DNA of 64,000 nucleotides. Origin: Pseudomonas pisciculturae (GTDB taxonomy: Bacteria > Pseudomonadota > Gammaproteobacteria > Pseudomonadales > Pseudomonadaceae). Numbering within the stretch: position 1 is the first letter of the stretch; each line of letters starts with the position of its first letter. The notes beneath the pieces were generated by a model, which was given only the letters and a program-made list of their open reading frames with translations, was not told where the DNA came from and ran no database searches. The translations under genes and the position numbers were made by a program. The stretch covers positions 1 through 64,000 of the forward strand of contig NZ_JACVZE010000012.1 of the NCBI RefSeq assembly GCF_015461805.1, written 5' to 3'. Positions 35,899 to 43,914 of this stretch are shown in pieces.

Positions 35899-36942
35899 TT
35901 ATTGTTTTGTCGGTTCGGCACCGGTCGGCGCGGCGACTCGAACACCGCCCTGCCCGGCCAGAATCAAGTTGCCGTTACCCGCCGACGTCACCGCTGACAG
36001 CGAAATGCGATCCGGGCGGTTGAACACGCTGAACGTCACGCCATCGTCATGACTGACCACCACGCTGCCGCCGTTGCCGACGACGACAATGGAACCGTCA
36101 TCCAGCAAGGTCGCACCGGACAAACCAAACTCCAGCGCTCCCCGCGCGGCGCTCAGTTCGACCTGCTCCCAGGTGCTGCCAAAATCAGTGGAGCGGTACA
36201 GGTTGCCGCGCAAACCGTAGGCCAGCAGGGTTTGCGGCTGCGCGGTGCTGATCACGCCAAACAGCGAGCCCTCGTAAGGGCCTTCGAGTTTTTCCCAGGT
36301 CTGGCCGTCGTCGCTGGAGCGGAACATGCTGCCCTGCTCGCCCACGATAAACAGGCCTGCATCCTTGATAGAAGCGATGGCATTGAGGTGAAATTGGTCT
36401 TCGTTGTCGAGGCGGTCGCTGACATCGTTCCAGGTTTTGCCGCCGTCGGTGGTTTCGACCAGCGCACCGTAGGCCCCAACGGCCAAGCCGTGATTGGCGT
36501 TGTTGAACCAGATGTCGAGCAACGGTGCTTCGCGCTTGAGGTCTTGGTATTGCTGGCTCCAGGTCGCACCGCCGTCAGTGCTGGCGAGGATCTGCGCATC
36601 ATGACCCACCGCCCAGCCCTGTTTGTCATCGACGAAAAACACCGCCGTGAGCAGTTGCCGGGTGGGCACTTTGGCTTGGGACCAGGTCGCGCCCTGGTCG
36701 TCGGAATAGAGAATGTGCCCACGGTCACCGACCGCCACCAGGCGTTTGCCGGCGTGGACCACATCAATCATCAGGCCTTTGGCGGCCTTGGGGGATTCAA
36801 TCGCAAACGTGGTATCGCTGGCTGCGTGGACGACCGTCGGCAGCGCGACAGCCCCAAACAACGAGAGCGCTGCGGCCAGCAACGCAACCTTGCGTGCGGC
36901 GCGTGGGGGGCAAACAACCCGACCCATGACAGGCTCACTCAT
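35899..36942 (-). CDS. YCF48/BNR-repeat exported protein
   Basis: A 347-residue beta-propeller protein with a signal-like N-terminus (VALLAAALSLFGAVALPTVVHA) and repeated SDDGQTWEK/STDGGATWS blades like those of HCF136/YCF48 assembly factors. AGGAGAAAGG precedes the ATG at 36942. It is the first gene of an operon with the RND transporter. In many pseudomonads such pairs also carry DUF1302 and DUF1329 genes, which are absent here. Probably periplasmic, with an assembly or substrate-handing role. Confidence 0.82.
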   Translation of the reverse strand: MSEPVMGRVVCPPRAARKVALLAAALSLFGAVALPTVVHAASDTTFAIESPKAAKGLMIDVVHAGKRLVAVGDRGHILYSDDQGATWSQAKVPTRQLLTAVFFVDDKQGWAVGHDAQILASTDGGATWSQQYQDLKREAPLLDIWFNNANHGLAVGAYGALVETTDGGKTWNDVSDRLDNEDQFHLNAIASIKDAGLFIVGEQGSMFRSSDDGQTWEKLEGPYEGSLFGVISTAQPQTLLAYGLRGNLYRSTDFGSTWEQVELSAARGALEFGLSGATLLDDGSIVVVGNGGSVVVSHDDGVTFSVFNRPDRISLSAVTSAGNGNLILAGQGGVRVAAPTGAEPTKQ

Positions 36943-37135
36943 AGACCTTTCTCCTAGTTATTATTGTTAGGGCCCTGAAACCTGCAATCTAGAGCGCCTG
37001 GAGACATCAGCGGCCATCCTACGGGGCTTTCGAATCGTCTGACAATCGGCGCTACGTTATCTTTTGTTAACTGAGGCCTTTTCCTTCGGGCATGAATATA
37101 GCTGCATTCGTCAGGGTGATCGTCCGCGCAACAAT

Positions 37136-37178
37136 GAATTTTTATTCCAACTATTGAACTTTGGGAATTTTTATTCCA
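37136..37178. promoter_or_regulatory. Two direct copies of a GAA-N6-TTCC palindrome
   Basis: GAATTTTTATTCCA occurs at 37136-37149 and again at 37165-37178, 29 bases apart. The second copy is preceded by G and forms GGAA-N6-TTCC, the pattern reported for RpiR-family regulators such as IolR. The sites lie 43-85 bases upstream of the Gfo/Idh gene and could also act on the divergent YCF48 gene. No RpiR gene is in the window. Confidence 0.5.
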
Positions 37179-37220
37179 TTAATAGCGCCTCTGAAAACAA
37201 TAATGCAAAGGACCACGGCT

Positions 37221-38345
37221 ATGCGTGAACTCGGAATCGGCTTGATCGGCACAGGCTTCATGGGCCGCGCTCATGCCTTGGCGTTCAACAACGCCCGTGC
37301 GGTATTTGAACTGCCGGTACACCTGAAGCTGGCCGCCCTGGCCGACGCCGACACTGAACGCGCCCAGCGCTGCGCCAAAGACTGGGGCTTTGCCCAGGCC
37401 CATGGCGACTGGCAAGCGCTGATCAATGACCCCAACGTTGACGTGGTCGCCATCACCACGCCCAACCACCTGCACTACCCCATGGCCATGGCGGCCATCG
37501 CGGCTGGCAAGGCGGTGTATTGCGAAAAACCCCTGGCCGTCAGCCTCGAACAGGCCGACGCCATGCGCCGCGCCGCCAGTGCGGCCGGTGCGGCCGGTGT
37601 GGTCACACGGGTGGGCTACAACTACCAACACAACCCGATGATCGTGCTGGCCAAGCAAATGATCGCCAAAGGCGAGCTGGGCGAGATCATCAGCTTTCAG
37701 GGCGAGTTCAGCGAAGACTTCATGGCCGACCCTGCATCGCCGTGGTCATGGCGCTGTGAAGTGGAGCATGCCGGCGGCGCCCTGGCCGACCTGGGCAGCC
37801 ACTTGCTGTCAATGGCCCGCTACCTGGTGGGGGATGTGGTCAGCGTGTGTGCCGACACCCAGACTGTCCACGCCCAACGCCCGGCGGTCAAAGGCAGCAG
37901 CGAGCGTAAAGCCATTGCCGTGGACGACCAAGTGCATGCCCTGCTGCGTTTCGCCAACGGCGCGCGCGGCACGGTAAGCAGCAGTTGGCTCAAGCATGGT
38001 TACAAGAACCACCTGAGTTTCGAGATCAGCGGTACAAAAGGCACCCTGGCCTTCGATCAGGAGCGCTTGAATGAGCTGCAACTGTGCCGAGTTGGGCAGG
38101 ATGGGTTCCAGCGCTTGCTCGCAGGCCCTGCCCTGCCCGGCTATGCGGCATTCAGCCCGGCGGCGGGGCATCAGTTGGGGTACAACGAGTTGAAGACGCT
38201 GGAGGTGCAGGAGTTGATTTTGGCGCTGGCGGGCCAGGGTGAGGATGGCACTGATTTTGAGGCCGCGTGGGCGGTGGAACAGTTGGCGACAGCGATTCGC
38301 GTGGCGGCCAAGGAAGAGCGTTGGGTCAACGTAGCCACCGTCTAA
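37221..38345 (+). CDS. Gfo/Idh/MocA-family oxidoreductase
   Basis: A 374-residue NAD(P)-dependent sugar or inositol-type dehydrogenase. The Rossmann motif GLIGTGFMGRAHA is near residue 6, followed by TTPNHLHYPM and the EKPLAVS motif near residue 100 with the conserved Lys. The C-terminal domain has HAGGALADLGSH-like residues (EHAGGALADLGSHLL). ATG 37221 is chosen because AAAGGA lies nine bases upstream. The substrate is unknown; an RpiR/IolR-like operator pair upstream points to a sugar or cyclitol. Confidence 0.87.
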   Translation: MRELGIGLIGTGFMGRAHALAFNNARAVFELPVHLKLAALADADTERAQRCAKDWGFAQAHGDWQALINDPNVDVVAITTPNHLHYPMAMAAIAAGKAVYCEKPLAVSLEQADAMRRAASAAGAAGVVTRVGYNYQHNPMIVLAKQMIAKGELGEIISFQGEFSEDFMADPASPWSWRCEVEHAGGALADLGSHLLSMARYLVGDVVSVCADTQTVHAQRPAVKGSSERKAIAVDDQVHALLRFANGARGTVSSSWLKHGYKNHLSFEISGTKGTLAFDQERLNELQLCRVGQDGFQRLLAGPALPGYAAFSPAAGHQLGYNELKTLEVQELILALAGQGEDGTDFEAAWAVEQLATAIRVAAKEERWVNVATV

Positions 38346-38386
38346 AAACCCAACTCCCCTCACATCTTGATTTGTGAATACATTCA

Positions 38387-38480
38387 AATGTGGGAGCGGG
38401 CTTGCTCGCGAATGCGGTGGTTCAGCCAGCTTATCTGTAGCTGACACACCGCTTTCGCGAGCAAGCCCGCTCCCACATTT
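38387..38480. repeat. REPIN, second type (GGGAGCGGG)
   Basis: Paired REPs with TGTGGGAGCGGGCTTGCTCG and the matching inverted copy, differing in the stem from the GGGAGGGGG group. It separates the convergent Gfo/Idh and fadD genes. Confidence 0.85.
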
Positions 38481-38499
38481 GATCACCTACAGCTTTAAA

Positions 38500-40203
38500 T
38501 CAGCGCAAGGCTCGGCGCAGGACTTTACCGACTGTAGTCTTGGGCAATTCTTCAGTACGAAACTCCACATACTTGGGCACCTTGTACCCCGTCAGATACT
38601 CGCGGCAATGCGCCAGAATCTGCTCCTGCGTCAGGTTCGGGTCTTTACGCACCACAATGATCTTGACCTTCTCCCCCGTCACCCCGTCTTCCACACCAAT
38701 GGCCGCAACCTCCGCCACACCTGGGTGCAGCGCGACCACGTCTTCGATTTCATTGGGGTACACGTTGAAGCCTGATACCAGGATCATGTCTTTCTTGCGG
38801 TCCACCAGGCGGATGTAGCCACGCTCGTCCATCACGCCGATATCCCCGGTCGACAACCACCCCTCGGCATCCAGCACCTCGGCCGTCGCGTCCGGGCGTT
38901 TCCAGTAGCCCTGCATCACCTGCGGGCCGCGCACTTGCAACTCGCCCTGTTCGCCAATCTCGGCCAATTCGCCGTCTTCACGAATAAACCGCACCCAGGT
39001 CGAAGGCAATGGCACGCCGATGCTGCCGGTGAACTCCATCTCGCGCATGCGCGCAATGTTGATCGGGCTGATGCTCACCACCGGCGAGCACTCGGTAAGG
39101 CCGTAGCCTTCGATGATCGGCAGCCCGGTGACTTCCTTCCAGCGCTTGGCCACGGCGGTATGGGTGGCCATGCCGCCGGCGATGACCATGCGCAGGTCGG
39201 AAAAGTCCCGCGCACAGAACTCTTTGTTCTCCAGCAAACCGTTAAACAACGTGTTGACCCCGGCAATCCCGTTGAAGCGCTCTTTACGCAGGATCATCTG
39301 CACCCGTTTCACGTCCCGCGGGTTGGCGATGAGGATGTTGCGCCCGCCCAGGCACATAAACATCAGGCAGTTCACCGTCAGGGAAAAGATGTGGTACAGC
39401 GGCAGCAAGGTGACGTTGGTTTCCTGCTTGTCCTGGTCCAGTTGGTCACCTACCCAGGCCTTGGCTTGCAGCAGGTTGGCGATGATATTGCGGTGGCTGA
39501 GCATCACGCCCTTGGCATCGCCGGTGGTGCCGCCGGTGTATTGCAAGAAGGCCAGGTCATCGAGGTGCATGTCCACCGGGAAGTGATTGAGCCCGCGCCC
39601 CTGTTTGAGCACTTGGTTGAAACGCACTGAGCCGCGCAGGTTGAACGCCGGCACCTGCTTTTGCACGCTGCGCAGGATAAAGTTCATCGCCGCGCCCTTG
39701 AAGGTGCCGAGCAAGTCGCCGATGGCCGCCACCACCACGCGCTTGACGCTGCTGCCAGCCACGACCTTCTCCAGGGTGTGGGCGAAGTTTTCGAAGATCA
39801 CCACGGTTTCGGCGCCGCTGTCCTTGAGCAAGTGCTTGAGTTCATGGGCGGTATACAGCGGGTTGACGTTGACCACCACCGCCCCCGTCAGGATGGTGCC
39901 CAGCAGGCAGATCGGGTACTGCAAGCAGTTGGGCATCATCAACGCCACACGGTCGCCTTTCTTGACGCCCTGGCCCTGCAACCAGGCGGCGAAGGCATAG
40001 CCTTGCACCTGCCAATCGGCGTAGGTCATTTCAGTGCCGATGCTGACGTAAGCCACTCGCTCGTGGAATTTTTCCAGGTGTTCCAAAAACACTTCGCGCA
40101 ACGAAGGGTAGCCCTCGATGCCGGCATCGATGTCTGCCGGGACGCCGGGCAGGTAAGCGTTCAACCAGATCCGTTCGGTTTGTTCCTGGCTTACAGCGTT
40201 CAT
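38500..40203 (-). CDS. fadD: Long-chain fatty-acid--CoA ligase
   Basis: A 567-residue adenylate-forming enzyme of FadD length. It has the AMP-binding P-loop YTGGTTGDAKGVMLSH near residue 215, the YGLTECSP motif near 370, and the C-terminal DRKKDMILVSGFNVYPNEIE and GKVLRR Lys region. It activates fatty acids for beta-oxidation. It is the last gene of a minus-strand run: FabG-like, MaoC, thiolase, fadD, and is 31 bases from the thiolase gene. Pseudomonas often has two fadD paralogues; which one this is cannot be told. Confidence 0.92.
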   Translation of the reverse strand: MNAVSQEQTERIWLNAYLPGVPADIDAGIEGYPSLREVFLEHLEKFHERVAYVSIGTEMTYADWQVQGYAFAAWLQGQGVKKGDRVALMMPNCLQYPICLLGTILTGAVVVNVNPLYTAHELKHLLKDSGAETVVIFENFAHTLEKVVAGSSVKRVVVAAIGDLLGTFKGAAMNFILRSVQKQVPAFNLRGSVRFNQVLKQGRGLNHFPVDMHLDDLAFLQYTGGTTGDAKGVMLSHRNIIANLLQAKAWVGDQLDQDKQETNVTLLPLYHIFSLTVNCLMFMCLGGRNILIANPRDVKRVQMILRKERFNGIAGVNTLFNGLLENKEFCARDFSDLRMVIAGGMATHTAVAKRWKEVTGLPIIEGYGLTECSPVVSISPINIARMREMEFTGSIGVPLPSTWVRFIREDGELAEIGEQGELQVRGPQVMQGYWKRPDATAEVLDAEGWLSTGDIGVMDERGYIRLVDRKKDMILVSGFNVYPNEIEDVVALHPGVAEVAAIGVEDGVTGEKVKIIVVRKDPNLTQEQILAHCREYLTGYKVPKYVEFRTEELPKTTVGKVLRRALR

Positions 40204-40234
40204 GGCAGTCTCCTTGTTGTTATTTTTAATGGCG

Positions 40235-41533
40235 CTACTTTTCGACGATGGCGGTAATGCCCAGCCCGCCTGCCGCGCAGATCGAAATCAAGCCGCGCCC
40301 GCCGCCGTTCTCATGAATGGCCTTGGCCAGCGCCGCCAATTGCCGGCCGCCAGTGGCGGCGAACGGGTGACCGCAACCGAGGGAGCCGCCGTTGACGTTC
40401 ATTTTGGCGCGGTCGATTGGGCCAAGCGGTGCATCCAGGCCTAGCCGTTCGCGGCAATAGTCGGCGTCTTCCCAGGCCTTGAGTGTGCACAGCACCTGAG
40501 CGGCGAACGCTTCGTGGATCTCGAAGAAATCAAAGTCCTTGAAGCTCAAGCCTTCACGCTGGAGCATGCGCGGCACCGCGTAGGCCGGGGCCATCAACAG
40601 GCCTTCGGTGCCGTCGACAAAACTTACCGCTGCCGTCTCGCCGGTGCGCAAGTACGCCAGTACCGGCCAGCCATTGGCGGCGGCCCATTCCTCGCTGGCC
40701 AACAGCACCACTGAGGCGCCATCGGTCAGCGGCGTGGAATTACCGGCGGTAAGGGTGCCGTTTTGACGGTCGTAGGCTGGGGCCAGGCTGGCGAGTTTTT
40801 CCAGGCTGGCGTCGGCGCGCAGGTTGTTGTCGCGGGCCAGGCCACGATGGGGGCTGATCAGGTCATCGAAGAAACCGCGCTTGTAAGCCGCGTTCAACCG
40901 CTGGTGGCTGGTGAGGGTCAGCTCATCCTGGGCCAGGCGCTTGATCTGCCATCGCTTGGCCATCTCTTCGCAATGCTCACCCATGGACAGACCCGTACGT
41001 GGCTCGCCATTGCGCGGCAGCAGTGGCTTGAAGAACATCGACGGGCGCACCTTGAGCAGCGCCTTGAGCTTATCGCCCATGCCCTTGGCGCGATTGGCTG
41101 CGAGCAAGGTGTGGCGCAAGGACTCATTGATGCCGATGGGTGCGTCGGAGGTGGTGTCGGCGCCGCCGGCAATACCCACTTCGATCTGCCCCAGGGCGAT
41201 CTTGTTGGCCACCAGCAACGCAGCTTCCAGGCCGGTGCCGCACGCCTGTTGCACGTCGTAGGCCGGGGTGTCGGGCGACAAGGTGGTAGACAACAACGAT
41301 TCACGCGCCAGGTTGAAATCCCGCGAATGCTTGATCACCGCCCCGGCGGCAAACTCCCCCAGTCGCTGGCCGTGCAGGTTGTAGCGGTCCACCAGGCCTT
41401 GCAGCGCGGCCACCAGCAAATCCTGGTTGCTGTCGTGGGCGTATACCGTGTTGGAACGGGCAAACGGGATGCGGTTGCCGCCGATAATCGCCACGCGGCG
41501 CACCGGGGCCGGGTTGAAGCTGTAATCACTCAT
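40235..41533 (-). CDS. Acetyl-CoA C-acyltransferase (FadI-like thiolase)
   Basis: A 432-residue thiolase. Active-site Cys98 lies in QQACGTGLEA, the His in GCGHPFAATGG and the second Cys in ICAAGGLG near the C-terminus. The length and N-terminus resemble FadI more than FadA. It cleaves 3-ketoacyl-CoA to acetyl-CoA and a shortened acyl-CoA, or condenses in reverse. Its ATG overlaps the MaoC stop by one base (TGATG), so translation is coupled. Confidence 0.92.
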   Translation of the reverse strand: MSDYSFNPAPVRRVAIIGGNRIPFARSNTVYAHDSNQDLLVAALQGLVDRYNLHGQRLGEFAAGAVIKHSRDFNLARESLLSTTLSPDTPAYDVQQACGTGLEAALLVANKIALGQIEVGIAGGADTTSDAPIGINESLRHTLLAANRAKGMGDKLKALLKVRPSMFFKPLLPRNGEPRTGLSMGEHCEEMAKRWQIKRLAQDELTLTSHQRLNAAYKRGFFDDLISPHRGLARDNNLRADASLEKLASLAPAYDRQNGTLTAGNSTPLTDGASVVLLASEEWAAANGWPVLAYLRTGETAAVSFVDGTEGLLMAPAYAVPRMLQREGLSFKDFDFFEIHEAFAAQVLCTLKAWEDADYCRERLGLDAPLGPIDRAKMNVNGGSLGCGHPFAATGGRQLAALAKAIHENGGGRGLISICAAGGLGITAIVEK

Positions 41534-42420
41534 CAGCGGTTCTCATTCCAAATAAATAGCCCACGCATATGCGGTTTATCGCCAGCGAAATTGCGCACTT
41601 CAAACTCACGGCGCGGGCTGCTTGCGGGGTGGTTCCACAGGGCGACTTGGCTGGGCAGGAAAATCGGCAGCTTGAAGTCGCAATGGGCTTGGGCCTCGTC
41701 CAAGCCGCCGGGTGGTTGCTGGGCGGCGAGCGCGCGGCCGAGAGTCCACATGCCGTGGGCGATGGCGCGGCGAAAACCAAAGAGCTTCGCGCCGATCACC
41801 GAGGTATGGATCGGGTTGAAATCCCCCGACACCTTGGCAAAACGCCGGCCCAAATCCGCGGGCAATACCCAACGCTGGGTGCGCAGCAGGCCGTCTTCCT
41901 GCAACGGCAAGGCGCCGTCCCAGGGTTCGCCGACGGGGTCTTTGACATCGCGGCGCAGGTACAGGCTATCGCTTTCCCACACCAGGGTGCCTTCACTGTA
42001 AGCACGGGTGGCGATACTCAGCGCCTGCCCCTTGGGATGCGCCACCCAGCGCTCGCAATACACCTCCAGGCGCAGGGCCTGGCCCTCGTGCAGGCGCTGA
42101 TGCTGATGAATCCGATTGGCCAGGTGCACCATGCCGCTCGCCGGGTACGGAAAGCTCGGCCGCGTCAGCACCATCAAGTGCAATGGGAACGCCAACACAT
42201 GGGGGTAGGACAACGGCACGCCCTGCTCGTGGCGAAACCCGCATGCACGGCCATAGGCAGAGATGCCAGCGGCGCTCAGCTCCACCGCCGTGCGCACCAG
42301 GCGTTCCTTGGGTAATGCCGGGGCGCCGTCGAGTTTGGGTTTGCGCAAAGCGCGCACGCCATCCACCAACAGCTGCGTGCGTGAGGGCGGCGGGTCGATG
42401 ATTTGTGTCACGTAGTCCAT
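41533..42420 (-). CDS. MaoC-like hot-dog hydratase
   Basis: A 295-residue protein with a C-terminal MaoC hydratase domain: DFNPIHTSVIGAKLFGFRRAIAHGMW holds the catalytic Asp/His dyad (in two pieces, near residues 205-235). The N-terminal half is a degenerate hot-dog repeat, as in double-hot-dog (R)-specific hydratases. It would hydrate trans-2-enoyl-CoA to a 3-hydroxyacyl-CoA. Start MDYVTQ (42420) lies four bases after the preceding stop; the frame extends upstream without a good start. Coupled to the thiolase. Confidence 0.86.
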   Translation of the reverse strand: MDYVTQIIDPPPSRTQLLVDGVRALRKPKLDGAPALPKERLVRTAVELSAAGISAYGRACGFRHEQGVPLSYPHVLAFPLHLMVLTRPSFPYPASGMVHLANRIHQHQRLHEGQALRLEVYCERWVAHPKGQALSIATRAYSEGTLVWESDSLYLRRDVKDPVGEPWDGALPLQEDGLLRTQRWVLPADLGRRFAKVSGDFNPIHTSVIGAKLFGFRRAIAHGMWTLGRALAAQQPPGGLDEAQAHCDFKLPIFLPSQVALWNHPASSPRREFEVRNFAGDKPHMRGLFIWNENR

Positions 42421-42424
42421 GTCA

Positions 42425-43768
42425 TCACGCTCCCAACAGGCTTTGGCCGCACACACGTACGACTTGCCCGTTGACCCCGCCAGACGCCGGGTGCGCCAGC
42501 CAGGCAATGGTTTCGGCCACATCGATCGGCTGCCCGCCCTGGGACAGCGAATTCATGCGTCGCCCTGCTTCGCGAATCATCAGCGGGATCTTGGCGGTCA
42601 TCTGGGTCTCGATAAACCCCGGCGCCACCGCGTTCACCGTCACTTGCTGCGCTGCCGCACGTGATGCCAGGCCCTGTACCAGGCCAATCACGCCCGCCTT
42701 GGAGGTGGCGTAGTTGCTTTGCCCCAGGTTGCCGGCAATACCGGAAATCGACGACACACACACGATGCGCCCGCCGGGGTTCAGGCCCTGGCTCGCCAAC
42801 AACGCGTCACTTAAGTGCCACGGTGCTTCGAGGTTGACGGCCAGCACACTGCGCCACGCGCCTTCGGTCATCTTGGCGATGGTCTTGTCGCGGGTGATCC
42901 CGGCGTTGTGCACCACGATATCGAAGGCGCCGTATTGGCTGATATGGGCTTGCAGCTGTGAGGCGGCATCGGCGGCCGTGATGTCCAGCGTCAAGGACGA
43001 CCCGCCGACACTTGCGGCAGCCTGTTGCAGCGAGTCCTCGGCTTGGGGCACGTCCACGCACACGACATCGGCCCCGTCCCGTGCCAACACCTGGGCAATC
43101 GCCAAGCCGATGCCACGGGAAGCACCGGTGACCAAGGCGCGGCGACCGGCAAAAGGTTTGTCCCAGTTGACGGCGACGTGGCCATCCACCGGTTTTTCCA
43201 GGCGCACCACCTGCCCCGACACATAAGCCGAACGGCGCGACAGGAAAAAGCGCAGGCTGCTGTCCAAGGCGTCTTGCGCACCTGGCGCCACGTAGATCAA
43301 CTGCACGGTGATCGCCCGGCGCAGCTCCTTGGCCAGCGAACGCACCAGCCCTTCAAGCGCGCGTTGGGCGATGGCCTGGGGCAAATCCTGGCAGTGTTCC
43401 GGCGCAGTGCCCAGCACCACCACGCGGCCATGCTGGCCGAGGCGCTTGGCGTTGGTGTGGAAGAATTCGTACAGCTCATCCAACTGTTGCAGGCTGGTAA
43501 CGGCGCTGGCGTCAAACACCGCGCCCTGCACCTTGACCGTCGATGGCGCCTTGAGCGTGGCCGGGGTGGCAGTGACGGTGTCGGTTTCGCCGAAAATGCG
43601 TTGTACTTCAGCAGCGAGGCGCCCTGCCCCGGCGACGATGACCGGGTTGGCCAGGCCTTGCTGGCCGCTGCGATGGCGTTGCAAAGCCAAGGGTTGGGGC
43701 AAGCCGATGGCTTGGGCCAGGCGGCGGCCCCAAGGGGAGTTAACAAAAGATAGATAGCTGTCACTCAT
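42425..43768 (-). CDS. 3-oxoacyl-ACP/CoA reductase, FabG-like with an N-terminal extension
   Basis: A 447-residue SDR, about 200 residues longer than ordinary FabG. Residues about 210-447 form the SDR domain: TGASRGIGLAIAQ, NAGITRDK, and the catalytic NYATSKAGV. The N-terminal part is a second, degenerate Rossmann domain (VIVAGAGRLAAEVQRIFG, QLDELYEFFHTNAKRLG) with no YxxxK. This layout matches the FabG4-type high-molecular-weight reductases. Start MSDSYLSF (43768) is taken rather than the extended frame, which runs into the REPIN. It heads the four-gene run ending in fadD. Confidence 0.87.
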   Translation of the reverse strand: MSDSYLSFVNSPWGRRLAQAIGLPQPLALQRHRSGQQGLANPVIVAGAGRLAAEVQRIFGETDTVTATPATLKAPSTVKVQGAVFDASAVTSLQQLDELYEFFHTNAKRLGQHGRVVVLGTAPEHCQDLPQAIAQRALEGLVRSLAKELRRAITVQLIYVAPGAQDALDSSLRFFLSRRSAYVSGQVVRLEKPVDGHVAVNWDKPFAGRRALVTGASRGIGLAIAQVLARDGADVVCVDVPQAEDSLQQAAASVGGSSLTLDITAADAASQLQAHISQYGAFDIVVHNAGITRDKTIAKMTEGAWRSVLAVNLEAPWHLSDALLASQGLNPGGRIVCVSSISGIAGNLGQSNYATSKAGVIGLVQGLASRAAAQQVTVNAVAPGFIETQMTAKIPLMIREAGRRMNSLSQGGQPIDVAETIAWLAHPASGGVNGQVVRVCGQSLLGA

Positions 43769-43809
43769 AAGGTGCTCACACCACTGTATTGACCTGTAAA
43801 CCCGCTTCC

Positions 43810-43898
43810 TGTGGGAGGGGGCTTGCTCCCGATAGCACTCTGCTTGTGCCTGATGAGCAAGCTGGCACACCGCTATCGGGAGCAAGCCCCCTCCCACA
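43810..43898. repeat. REPIN (GGGAGGGGG type)
   Basis: Paired REPs in the 146-base gap between fadE and the FabG-like gene; both run on the minus strand. Confidence 0.85.
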
Positions 43899-43914
43899 AT
43901 TGACCGCGTGTTAC

